From Dirofilaria immitis (Eukaryota; Nematoda; Chromadorea; Rhabditida; Onchocercidae), in NCBI GenBank assembly GCA_024305405.1, contig JAKNDB010000103.1:1240001-1304000 (forward strand): 64,000 bases of DNA, written 5' to 3'. A program made the position numbers and the translations under genes. Below the pieces are notes generated by a model. The model worked only from the letters and a program-made list of their open reading frames with translations. It was not told the origin of the DNA and ran no database searches. Positions 24,865 through 49,033 of this stretch are shown in pieces (position 1 is the stretch's first letter; the number at the start of each line of letters is the position of its first letter).

Positions 24865-27729
24865 ATGGATGATCAGACAAAATTGTTGGTTGGCTTGGTT
24901 TGCAGTGACGCAGAATTGGTGAAATACTATGTTCAGTTAATTACCGAAATTAAGCGATTCACTTTAAAAGGTATCTTAAAAGTATTTGAGGTTTTTAACA
25001 AAATATTTCAAGAAATTTTTCTCATTTAGTTCGTATAATTGTGATTTTATATCGCAAAAATTTGTTATGTGATAGTTGAATGTGAATATAAGATACCATT
25101 TTTATGCTTATTGTGTTTTGATTGATTTTTTGTTAATAACTTATTATTCGCTCTTAATCTGATAGAAAGGAATTTAATCTCAGACTAAGAGTAATCTGGA
25201 ATTGATTTCTTTTTGTATACGAAATGAGTAACACGCAGTGAAGATAATTATTTACAAACATACAGAACGAAATGCTTTAAAAAGTTTGCGAAAGAAATGA
25301 TAGCCTTGAAAATGAGGAATATGGATCAGAAATCGATAACAACGATTAGTTAAAAAGAGTAATTAATGCTTATCTTCATTGATTTAATGCGTCAGGATTT
25401 GGATAAGGAAGAGGAGAAGAGAGAGAGACGGGGAAAAAAGAAGCGATAAATGCATGAACTATGAGCTAATTGATAATCGAAAAAGCAATGAGTTATTTAT
25501 TGGTCTAATTGTAACAACGATTATAATATTTGGATCGAGGGTAAACTCTTAAGTACTTTACAATGTTGAATTTACATTGCATCAAATAACTTGCTGCCAT
25601 GACCGTTTTCTGAGTGTTATATACCCAGACTGTAATGATGAAAAGGATCCGTTTTTTCGTCAGTGTCCGATCTCATCGTTCAACCAATACTACAACGATC
25701 AAAAGATTTGCATCAAATTTATTCGATTACCTGTCAGTTGACTGTCGTTTCTTCAAGATATCGGCAGTTTTTATCGTTCTTGCAAATCGATTTCCAGATA
25801 TTGAGAACTTGCGTTTGTGTGAAAAAGAAGGAAAGATAACTTGTTTTTTAACCACTTTGTTTGATAACGGTATATTTAAACTTAATGTCTTAAATTTATA
25901 GTTCCAAGTAGAAAAATCACAAAAAAATTCCAGTTCGCTTTTCTTTATCGTTTCCTTTTGTATAAGTTTTAATATTTCCAGTAAATTTTTTTTAAATAAA
26001 ATGAAATTTTCTTTGTTTTGTCCTGATTGTTATTGTTCAGTTTCTTTACAAGTGTTTCAATTCTTTCATTGTTTAGTCAAAAAATATAGTATAAAGTTTC
26101 TTTCCATCTGAAGTATTTTAACTTTTCGCTGTCCAAATTATTTATTATATTTTAGAAATATTATGTTTAAATTTCCAACAAAAAATCTCTTATAGTAAGA
26201 CAATGTCGTCGTCATTGTGTCATAGGATATTTATATATTGCAAAAAATTCCAGTGTTTGCAATACATACTTAAATAATTATATCAATAACACACAAAAAG
26301 ATGTGAAATTGTTATGGTGCTGCATAATATCAACCAGACAAAAAGATTTGATAAAACTATCATAGTGTGATAAATTATATATATTAAAAGAGAAAGTACT
26401 GAAATCGTAACTGATGAAGTTTGATTTTTTTCTTTTTTTTTTGCATTATTAACCAAATTAAGCGTTTTGAGATTCGGCAAAATTTCTTTCTGCTTATTTT
26501 CATGTTTCAATAAATCTCATTTATCGGAATACTTTTTTAGCGATTTGGTGTCCCGATACAGAACGAAGCATAGAAATTGCAGCTGATAACGATGTACCAT
26601 CAGTGTCACATACAGCATTTCAGTTAATTTCAAGAAACGATACAAATACAGTAGTTATCACTGGGCATGCTGCTCATAATGCCTTATTCTGCATGCAAGC
26701 ACAAGGTTTTGCTTTGCAATACTTATTAGTATAATGTGAAATTTCTCTACGAATAGAATTATACTGTTTAATTTTGATTAATATTTACATGAGTTTGCGC
26801 TTATTTTCATTATTTTATACTTACTTTCACTTTACGCAATATTTTCATTTAGCCCTTATATTGTCTTTCTATTTTCTTTCTCGGTAGTTTAGTGAAGGCA
26901 TGGAATTAATGGAAAAAGCTGCTGAAATTTCCAAGTTAGGTAAATAAAATAGAAGAAATATGTATAATTTATGTCACCTTCATTTTGTTTCTGCAGAATC
27001 TTTTATTTTTATTTAAGAATTATATGAAGCACATGTTTTAATTTTAGCTTTAAAGAAGAAAGCAATATGCATCGGTACTGCTGCACTTTCCGAGCAGACA
27101 GCTCAATTACTTGCGGAATTTTCGGAAAAACATGGCACATTTTTGCGAATTATTTATCCACTGAAATACTCTGCGCCTCTGGCACTGATTATGGCAAATA
27201 TCGCAAAGATAGGTTTAATTCAAAGTATAAGTGCAGAGACAACATTCGAACAACCTAAAGATGCTAAGCATCGTCTGTACAATGAATGCAATACTGTTCT
27301 CCATCTAGTAAGCCATGAACTTATCGATGCTCTGAGTGCAATTTGCGGTTGCAATCCGATACCGATTGCAGCCACATGTCATCAGCAAAGCAGCTTAGTG
27401 GAACATTTCCGGTTACAAGAATTGCAATATATGCACATGCAAATTGCATTTGGTAATGCAGTTGCAAATATCCGAATTTCAGTAAATTCAGCCAAAACGT
27501 TGATATTGCGGATCATTGGCGAATTGGGCTTCTTCAATTGGACCCTCACATGCTTATAGTGGAAGGATGTGAAGGTCAAGGAATCCTATGGCGCGGCGAT
27601 GGTACTATGGGAAACATTATTCGTACTGGCACTATGAAAGCCTTGGAAAATTGTGATTGCGATGATATATCAATAGATACCAATGAATTGAGCTTGGTGC
27701 GGTGTGTTTCGAAGTGTCGTTTCATATAA
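24865..27729 (+). CDS. Gfo/Idh/MocA-family oxidoreductase-like protein
   Basis: Four exons: 24865-24970 (ATG, MDDQTKLLVGLVCSDAELV), 26541-26728 (AIWCPDTERSIEIAADNDVP, then TVVITGHAAHNALF), 26888-26939 and 27048-27729; about 342 residues once one base is restored at the 4-A run 27494-27497. The order LLVGLVxS, F-x-x-K-A-I-W-x-P-D, two helices, V-V-I-T-x-H-x-x-H, then an alpha/beta half with QIAFGNAVANIRISV and LIVEGCEGQGILWRGD follows the two-domain fold of this family, of which metazoan GFOD1/2 are members. The N-terminal nucleotide motif GxGxxG is not present (VGLVCSDAEL), so cofactor binding may be lost. The donor after TTATTA at 26728 (GTATAA) was chosen for phase. Intron 1 is 1.57 kb. The last ~20 residues are not conserved-looking. 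Confidence 0.6.
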
Positions 27730-28296
27730 ATTTTTATCAAATATTCAAAACAGTCATTTCAGATGAAATTATTTTGCTTTGTTCTTTATTCTGCTATTTC
27801 AGATTGCTCTTGCATTTCATTTTAAAATTTAATTTCAATCTAAATTATCTAGAATTGGGTGTTGATTGATATTTTCTGATTGATAAATAAATATTTCATG
27901 ATGGTAACATCTTTTTTTACATCTATACATTTTGAATTTTTTTGAAATAACTGTTCGTTAGAAAATTACTATCCGATGATTTCTTGAAATTAATAAATTA
28001 TTAATTACCCATAAACAATGATTTATTAGTTATTATTAACTGTGAGTAATTGCCTTTTTAGTTTACCAAATGTTGGAATAAGAAACATAAAAATTTTATC
28101 AAGATGGAGGGAATAGATAATTGAGAAGAAAAAGAAATTTTCACTTTTTAGAAAAAGCTACTGTTTAGGAGAAGAGTTATTAAGATCTGATGAAGATTTA
28201 ATTGTCAGATCATAATTCCAGAATTCCGGTAGGAATTCTTTTTCCGATATTTCATTGCATCGATTATTAAGCTAACTGCCATTTCGCGATTGTTGT
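27730..28296. other. convergent intergenic region
   Basis: Separates the ends of the Gfo-like gene and the minus-strand polyQ gene. AT-rich, no gene seen. Confidence 0.5.
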
Positions 28297-34273
<5,977 letters not shown>

Positions 34274-37154
34274 TATCCAATCAATCCTTTTTCATAATTT
34301 ATGTAACACAAACAATCATTTCATGCTGTTATTTTGAACTATTTATAAGAACATAATATTAATGTATTTATGCAAAAACAAAAAAGCAGAAAAATGATAT
34401 ATGCAAGTATTTGCGTTACAAATAATTTTAACATAATTTGAAAATTCGCTACTCTTTACTTATTTAATGAAAAATTTTTTAGAATTATCGCTTATTTGCT
34501 ATCAGCATTATCGATAATATTAATTGCTATATTGATATTAGTTGCTATATTGATAAAAGAAGAATGAAGGATTAAAAATGTTGTTGATAAAGTTTTATAA
34601 AAAATTTAAATTTTTTTGTAGAACAATATTTCGATCTAATAAAAAGAATAAAAATTCTTTTAAAATATTTCTCTAAAAAGCTTATTTGTTATATTAACTC
34701 ATTTGTTATATTGACTTATTGCATCCAACTTATTTGTTATATTAAATCTTAGAAATATATCAAATAGTGAAACAAGCTTTATTGATTCGAAATATCTGTT
34801 GTTTAATTATGAGAAAATTATTGAATTATTGCTTTGATTTAACAAATTTTCTGCCTTAATTTCTTATTTGATTCCTTTTTTAATCAAATTTTTACTGAAA
34901 TTTTTTTATAGTTTAGAAAGAATAATTAAAATGAATTAATTCCGAGATTTTTTTGTCTTCTTGACTTGATATTTGCAAGAAATTAAATTTGTTTAGAAAA
35001 AGGAACAAAAAAATGAATAAACCCTTTGAACGAAAAAAGAAGAAGGCAGATTTTCATCGTTTTTTGCCTTTTTTTTGTCTGGATATAATTTTTGAATGAC
35101 AATGATGACCTGAAATCAAAATTGCGCTTAAGCGCTACATCTTCAGAAATCCCATTTTTTTGAAATTATGTACTTGAAAATGAAATCGAGAGGTAAAATG
35201 CTGACAATGAGAAAAATGGCTATTGCAGGAAAAAGGAAAAAAAAGAATACGATTATCTAATAGACAGAAATGACTGCTAAGAATTGGAATCGATGATTGT
35301 CAAGGTTATGCATTCAAAAAAAAGAAAGGTGAAAAACAGAGGTCACAGATAATGATGATTTTTATGTCAGTTTACAAGCATAAAACTTTTAGTTTAATTA
35401 TTAGAAAATATATTCAATTTCATTTCGCTTTCTTCCCTCTTATCACGTTAATTTATTCAAGATATTTATTCATAAAATATACATTTTTTTCATTTATATT
35501 GATTCATTTGAAATATTTAAGCACAAAATACCATGCTTTCTTTATTTATAATTCATTAAGTTTTGATTTGATTTTTTTTTTAGTTTCTTTTCTTTTTTTT
35601 AATCCATTGATTTTCTCTTCCTTCTTTTATTATTTAATTTAAAATATTTGTATTTCTTTTAATTTTAATTATAATATAAATCTGTCTACTTCATCCAATT
35701 TTTCTTTTATTTTATAATATTATTAAGAATAAAAGATACGATTCTTTCTTTATAACTTATATTATTTTATAATTTTTATAAATAACTAAATTTTAAATTT
35801 AATTCTTTTAATAATTCGTATTGTTTCTTAGTTGTCGAACACATATGCAAAGTTTTACTTACATATTTTTTGTTTTATAATGTATAAATATCATTTCCTG
35901 ACTTAATGATATATTATTATCACTAATACCTTTGAATATTAAGTTTCATAATCTGTAATACTATACTTTTTCGAAATTTATCAATTAATAAAAGAAGAAA
36001 AAGATATATTTTATTAACTATTATCATTTACTTGTATCAAATATAAATATCTATCGACATTTGCTGTATCATAGAAATTCTTGGCACTGATTTATTCCTA
36101 GGAAATAAATAAATATTATACGATTTTTGCAAAACTAATTTACATTAACTAATTAATTAATTTTGAACTGACACAATTCAAATTTGTTCTTTTCAAAGTT
36201 TTGCTGTTTTAAATGTTATAAAAAATCACCGTTCCGATATTTTGACGTGTCTAATTTTTTCCAAATTCAAAAATTTCAAGAATTCGAATTTAATAAAATA
36301 CATAGTTTTGTCATTACCGTCATTATCAAAACAATGACGAAATAAATATAACTTTTTTCTAATGATTAAAATATTAGAACTAATTGATAATTTATGTTTT
36401 TAATACTTGGATCAATTTATATTTTATGCCGTAGAATTTCAAATTATTAATAGTATTATTAATTTGTATTAAACTTTATTTAACGACTAAAATTTTCAAT
36501 TAAGTTAACAAACGATTACAAATAAGACAAATGGAATTAATTTATCCGAAATAATCGCTATTAATAAAGTGAATTACTTTATGAATGACTAAATAGCTAC
36601 AATTGAAATATGAAATGAATTCGGTGGTTCAGTCATAGTTAATAATCCGTAAATGAAAGAGGAAGTGTCACATGGATGAATGTATTTGGGTCAACTCTCA
36701 TCAATGATATGCCATCTAGTATTGTTTGATTATTTTTGGTCTCGAAAAGAAATTATGGATAAAATACTTGACCTTGAAAGAATAGCGAAGAGAAAAGTAT
36801 ATCACTCCTTCTTTAGTTAACCTTTCTTCCGTGATCCACCTCCTTCCTTATTCAACTCTGTTTTACCATTTCCAAATCAGAACAATCTCGTCCTTCACTT
36901 CCATTTTCCGCCATTTTCTACGTACTTTTCTTAAATCATCCCAAACCTCACTCCCTCCGATTTATAGTCTACACCTAATCCTTTCATCATCCCTCTCTTC
37001 TTAACCCGCCACTTTTTCCTTCATCTTGGAAAATTATTTGATTGTCAATATCGTTCATCGCCAAATACTACCTATCATTATTCCCACATAATCAAGCATA
37101 AAACTATCATTTTTCGGCTCATTACTTTGAAATCTTTATTCAAATTTTGTGACT
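34274..37154. other. divergent intergenic region
   Basis: 2.9 kb of AT-rich DNA between the start codons of the polyQ gene (minus) and the ZP gene (plus). No gene seen; the pyrimidine-rich, more complex stretch 36640-37140 probably contains the ZP promoter. Confidence 0.5.
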
Positions 37155-42323
<5,169 letters not shown>

Positions 42324-44558
42324 ATAATTGAACATTTTATCAGAAATTGCTGATTAGATGATGATTATATCACGATAATCCTTATCAGTATATAATTATG
42401 CTGCAGCAATTCTTACAACTAATAATATTTATCCTATAATTTCAAATTATTAACGTAAAAAAATCCTTGCAGTAATAGTATCAATAATAATGATAGTTAT
42501 AAAGAGGAAGAAGAAAAAGAAAAATTTTAAAATTTTAAAATTAATAATAATTTTTGACGAATTTTGAAACTTTTCAAATATCCAACCAATTAAAATGCGA
42601 ATATTACAGAAAGTAATAATTATTATAATTATCATCCGCTTGTTAATCTTTTCTATTCTATCACATTTTAAATATTTTCTCTTACCATGTTGTAATCATT
42701 TTAATTCTCTTTTATCCAATACAAGTACAAATTATCTCTTTCAAATATGATTTAAAAATCGTAATTACTTCAGTTACATATTTGCTAAAACTAAATATAT
42801 TATAAATGATTTCAACAAGAATAATACTTACAAATAAATTTCAATAAATTCAAATAATTGAATAATTTTGTCTTTTTTAATTTTTTTTGCTCTTTTCAAA
42901 GACTGCGTTGCTTTTTTCATACCAATCATTCAATTATCTGAATTTATTGAATTTATTTTCTTGCACTAATTGTTGTTTAAAAATTTTTTAACTTTCATGA
43001 TTATTAAACAGTATCTTTAAAGTTGAATAATATTATAAATAATTATTAATCTTTTATATTTCCATGACATTTTTACTAAAAATATTATCAAGAGCTGATG
43101 CAACTTTTTAAAGATTATTTTGATAATTTATAGGGAACACAAAAAGAAATAGTTAAAACTTCTATTCATATTATTTAAACTATCACAGGTAATTGATTAT
43201 TTAATAATAAAGCATTGCTTCGTAATGAATTTCCTCATCTTATAGATATTAATTGAATAATATTATTATTTTAATGTTAATTATATATGTCTATGTACAA
43301 ATGAAATTAATCGAAATGGTAAAATTTCAAAACATTCCATTTGTTGTTCCATGTTATTTGTTTTGTTTATTCATTTGCTTTTTATAGTTTTTATTTTCAT
43401 AAAAATTAAATTATATTTTAATCAAACTTTTTCTTATTGCAAATCATTAGATAATCGAAATATTGTTCGCTGGTATAAAATGTTACATTAATGAATAAAT
43501 AATCATTTTTTGCTATAATTATATATAAAGAAGTGGTTGTTTTAAGTTTATAGTAAAAGGTCATTAGCCAAGTTGCTATTATTCAAGCTGTTATTAGCCG
43601 AGTTGTTATTAGCCAAGCTAAATTATTATGCTAACAGAATTGCTCTATCAGTATGGTATAAAAGACTTTTTCTTTTAATTTTTTCTTACAAAATCACACT
43701 GATTAGTATAAAAGGAGAGATTAACTTTAATAAAGACTATTTTTCCTTTAAAAAAATGATGCAGCATTTCTTGAAATTTAATTCTTTTCTTTTTTCCATT
43801 TTTTTTTTTGAAAATTGTACAGCAGAGAAAGATATTACATGCACAATAATAATAGTAATAAAATATTCCAACCGATTGATTTAAAAAGCTTTAAAATTCG
43901 TTTTTAATTTTGTCATTGGAAAATGTTTCTTTCTATATGAATTCATCAAGTTATTTGAATACATCTAAGAATAGTAGGATATTTAAAACACATAGTCATT
44001 AAATTATTGAATACTTTAAATTCATTAATTTAGATTCAAGAGACAGAACAAGCAAACTATTTCTATTTTAAAAGAACAAAATTAAATGTATAAAATTAAG
44101 GTGTGTTTAACAATTGTCAAATAACTTATGCATTTTCCAAGGTTAAAATTATTATTAATTTTAGAAATAATCAGTGAAATTTTAAAGTATTGCAGATTAA
44201 TCAAAATTAGCGAAATCTTCTTATTTTTCTATATTACGCTTTTCTTGTAAAATAGAGGAATAATTCATTTTATGAATAAAAATTGTTTAAAATATATGAA
44301 TGAAGAGTTCGATAATATTCAAGCTAATCGAATATTAATTTGGCAGATTCACTGAGAAGAAATAATGTCGAAAATATAATTTGCATAAGATTGAATCTAG
44401 TCGAGATTCTAATTAATAATAAATAATTTCCAATAAATTTTAAATTTTTTCCTCAAATTTCTTAAAAATTGAATAGAAATTGTTAAATAAATTTTCCCTC
44501 TTTTTTCCAACTTCATTTTTTTCTCTTCTTAAGTAAATACTTAATTTTCATCTTACAG
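42324..44558. other. intergenic region; first exon of the carrier gene not found
   Basis: AT-rich. It should hold the 5' exon of the mitochondrial carrier, about 20 residues long, but none could be fixed. A short repeat of GTTATTAGCC-type units lies near 43560-43620. Confidence 0.45.
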
Positions 44559-47500
44559 CCATCTGAAAATAATACGAGCATAGTGGCATCATCATTTATC
44601 GCAGGTGCTTTTGCAGGCATGCTTTCTAAATCAATTGTTGCACCTTTGGAAAGAGCAAAGATTCATTTTCAAGGTGAAAAAAAAAAAAATAAATAAGAGT
44701 TTTATCAAAATAAACATTTAATGTAAAAATTCACTTAAGTACAAATATATGCATTAAATAGAATGGATGAAATTTGTATGAAGAATTTTTCTGATTTTTT
44801 GAGCAGAAATTATTATTCAAAATGCAAAAATTTGATCGAATGTCAAATTAAAATTTGAGGATAATTTAAAAATTTAAAGTAAGCAATTTAGGACAAAATT
44901 AAGCATTTCCTTTAATTATTTCGTTTCAATATACTACAGTTATTAATTAATTTGAATAAATATTTGATAGATGAAAGTAAAATTATCTTTGCTGAACATA
45001 TTTTCATCAGTCTTTAAATCAAATTAAACAAATTGTAAAATTTCTTAACTTGACTATATTATTGCTACTATTATTATCATTATCACTATTATTACCACTA
45101 TTGTTCTTTCTAATATCATTATCATTACTTGTAGTTGCAATTATTGTCACTGTGGTTTACTATTATCCTTATTAATGCTATTAATAATACAATTATCGCT
45201 TTTATTACTATCATTACAGTATCGACGAATGCTCGTTATTCGTTAATTGAGGCAGCGAAATTCCTGAAATTATCGTATCAGGAAAATGGGTTAATTTCAC
45301 TTTGGCGTGGTAATTCAGCAACATTATTCCGAGTGATACCGTATGCTGCTCTTCAATTTGCATCGCATGAACAGTACAAATCAATACTTCATGTTGATTG
45401 CAATGGGTAAAATAAATAAGTAAATGAGTTAAGTGACGAAAAGAAACAAATCAAATTTAGTGTGAATAATTTATTATAATTTGATCCTAATAATTTATTC
45501 TTTTCCTTATCTATTAATATAACTTAATGATAATATGGCAAAATTTGCAAAGAAATTTAAGGGATAGGTTTATTTTTTAAATATCAAAATTTTAGTTCTA
45601 AAAATAGAACTAAATTTAAAACCAGTAGTATTAAAATAAAGCGAAATATCCTAATAATTAAATTAATTTGAATCATTCAAATTGATTAATTTAAATTCCT
45701 CAAATTTAACTCATGCGTATATGATTTATGGCTTAAGATTTACCAATATTCGAGATCATATGATCGAGAAGTATTCTAAATGTGAAATAATAAATTTTTT
45801 TGATCAATTATTACTTTCTATAAATATTATTTTGCTTTCCCGCAGAAAAAATCAAAAAAGATTGAAAGAAATTTTTAAAAGTAAATTTTATGGAATAATT
45901 TAATTGTAATCAAAGTTTTTATAAAAATGGTTGGAAAATGAAATGCAAATTGCAACGGTAAGCAGATTGTATTACTATTATTCAAAAATTAATGTTATTA
46001 AATCGATGAAATAGATCTAATCACTTAATTAATTGATTAGCATTTAATTAATTAGTAATGAAATGAATTTATTTCTAATTGGAACAGTTTCAGAAAATAT
46101 ACACCTATACGACGATTATTAGCTGGTTCATTAGCTGGTGCTACTGCTACCTTAATTGTTTATCCTCTGGATACAGCAAGAACTCGACTTGCTTCCTCAA
46201 AATATACCGAATATACTAATCTGCGATCTGTTTTTTATAAAATGTATACCGCAGAAGGAATTAAGTATGAAATCATAACTTTCAAGTTAACACTCTCGAA
46301 CCTTGCTTTTATTGATTTTCTGATAAATAGGTAAATAAGACTGAGTAAAAAAAAGGATCAATATATTTTTATAACTTTGCAACATTGAGAGAATTTTCAA
46401 TTGCACGTAATTTATATTTAATATGAATTAATTGGAATGAGCGGCTTGTGAACATTTTTGGGATTTCTTTGGCTTAATTTCTAATCGTAGGATTGATTTT
46501 TTAATTATTTTATCTCTATCAACTAACAATTATTAGTTAAGCTTAGATATATCACGAAGTGTTAGATTACTAAAAATAGTAATTCATGTTGAAGGTCATT
46601 TTATTATGGAATAATACCATCTTTATTTGGCATTATGGTTTATGCTGGTGGCAGTTTCTATACATTTGGCACACTTAAACTCCTTCATCGAGGTATTATT
46701 ATTATTGAAATAATCGATCGAACTCAAATGATCCATTTCATTCCTGTAAAAGAAATAAATTTGGGATAATACAACATATTCATAGCAATTTTTATTTTTG
46801 AATTTTATTTATAAAATTACATAATATTGAAGTATTAAATTACTATAATATTTTATTATCTTATTATTGCTAAAAATGATAAAAATTGTTAGAAATGAAG
46901 ATGAGCTTTGTCCTTTTATAGTCAGCCATCCAAATAGTTTTACTTCAAGAATTTCGCTTTTTGATCAACTTTAAAGCAATTCAACATGATTGGTAAAATA
47001 AATGAGAAAAATATTGATGAGAAGTTTTCGATAATTCATTATAATTTATAATATCCTGCAAATCCAATTACTAAATTTTATCTAAATTATAAGTCAAAAA
47101 TATTGTTCAACTCATTAATTGAATAACACTTGTGTATTTAACAAATGATATGATGTTTAAATGATTATTCAATTGAAATTAGCGTTGAAATTTAAAATAT
47201 CCCAATCACAAGCCAAATGACATAGAACGTTGGAATGAACCGATCCCACCTTACTATCGACTTATTTACGGCGGTATTTCGGGTGCAGTTGGTCAAATTG
47301 TTTCATATCCCATAGACATTGTTCGTCGACGAATGCAAACGGGTCGAGTACCATCAAATTATTATGCATTTGAAATACTTCAAAATATTTATCGTAAAGA
47401 AGGAATTTGGAATGGTCTATACAAAGGAATTAGCATGAACTGGATAAAGGTATAATAGAACCAAAATTGAGAATCGTTATCACATAATGATAGTCATCTT

Positions 47501-47843
47501 ATCTTGTAGATCGCTTGGATCAAACAATTTAACGTTTATTTAATGCATAATATTTCAATTAGTTTCTAGAAATGTTTTATAGCATAAAAATATGATCATT
47601 AAATGCTTATTAATTTAATTTATGACCTTGGAATAGGCAAATCAAAAATAGGTTAAAATTAATTACGAATAACAAGTTATTATTGTATTATCAAATAAGT
47701 TAACATATATAGCTATGATCTTTTAACACTTTTCTTGCGAATATACAAAATATTCATTCCAGGGTCCTATAACAGTATCTGTTTGTTTCACTGTCTATGA
47801 TTATACTTTTCTATATTTGCTGAAAAAGCTGCCGGAGAAATAA
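44559..47843 (+). CDS. mitochondrial carrier, SLC25A42-like (CoA/adenine nucleotide)
   Basis: Six exons: 44559-44673, 45220-45406, 46088-46264, 46595-46692, 47226-47449 and 47763-47843 (stop TAA), all in agreeing phases; 293 residues, so only a short N-terminus is missing. The three carrier repeats each show the Px[DE]xx[RK] motif: [23 protein letters not shown] and [32 protein letters not shown] and [14 protein letters not shown] match SLC25A42 closely; human SLC25A42 imports coenzyme A and 3',5'-ADP into mitochondria in exchange for adenine nucleotides. Inner mitochondrial membrane. No frame break is needed in this gene. SLC25A16 is the nearest alternative, but the GLYKGLSMNW-type ending favours SLC25A42. 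Confidence 0.88.
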
Positions 47844-49033
47844 TAATTTTTATCAAAGATTTATTAGAAAACTTGAAACTCAATATTATTACTTCGGGAA
47901 TCTGTAACAAGTAAAGACTACTTGTAAACATGAAAAATGTACAAGTTAAGTTAAAATTATTGATAAAGCTGGAATACGAAAGCTAATCATAAGTTCCAAC
48001 TAAGATATTAAAGCCAAAAAAGTAATTATTACGATAAATGATATATTTCAGAAAATTAAATAGCAAGTAATTTGAATTAGATTTCATGAAGCGTCATACA
48101 GTTTCAATGAATATATATTGATATTCGAATGGTTGATAACCAAATTGTTTAAGTATAAAATCAATTTATATAAGCTTATCCAACATCCAGTCAATTTATT
48201 TGAAAAATATTTCATATTTTTCAAAAGATGCTTCAATTTATCAAGGATGTAATTTCTTGATAAATCTTAAATTTTAAAATAAATTCAAATTTTTACGATA
48301 AAAAAAATTTTAAAACAGAATATCAATATATATCTGCGCTATATCGGCTTTAAAAAAAACACAGATCAAGCATTGAAAGACAATACCAATAAGATATCAT
48401 GGGATTTTTTCTAATTAAACAATTAAAATATGGACTATGAAATGCAAATTAACCGTATAAGATTAAAAAATAAGAGCAATATCGCTCAAATAATCAAAGA
48501 ATAGAATTCTAAACATAGAATTTATAAGAAAGGTAATATTAAATTAAAGTTCAAAAAACCGATCTATCAATTTATCACAATATTCGTATGGCACATAAAA
48601 AAATTGAATGATTTTCTAAAAACTATTTCCACCATATATTTCATACAAATTGAACGATTTTGAAATCTTATCATTCGGCTTATAATTCAGATGAGAAAAT
48701 AAAAACATATCAAGCATTTTTCCGGTTAACCTTTTCACATAAAACACTAAAAACATGGCATAAGTTTTCTTATTATATTATTGTGATTAAAGCTAGCACT
48801 AAAATTACAACAAAACAAACAGGGATTGCAATTTTAGATAAATAGAATTAACTAAAGTTTACTCCGAACAATAGGAAAGAGTGACGATGCTATTTTTTAT
48901 GACATAAATGAGAAGAAAACTATAATTTCTTATGCCTACAAATACTATATAGAAAAAGACATCTTATTGATTAAAAGATTGAAAGTTGACAGTAAGCAGA
49001 TGAACCACAAATATACTGAACTAGGTGACGAAT
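47844..49033. other. convergent intergenic region
   Basis: Between the 3' ends of the carrier and the dysbindin-like gene. AT-rich; a 60-codon plus-strand frame at 48660 has no supporting features. Confidence 0.5.

Noticed and set aside
25614..25901. 95-codon plus-strand frame inside intron 1 of the Gfo-like gene
   Set aside because: The flanking exons join in phase (A|IWCPD) to give the expected family sequence, so nothing is missing here; the frame shows no features.
35126..35140. Short palindrome GCGCTTAAGCGC
   Set aside because: A 12-base palindrome is expected by chance at this scale and has no context.
43573..43884. 103-codon plus-strand frame before the mitochondrial carrier
   Set aside because: Hydrophobic, Leu/Phe/Lys-rich and AT-driven; does not resemble a carrier N-terminus and has no suitable donor.
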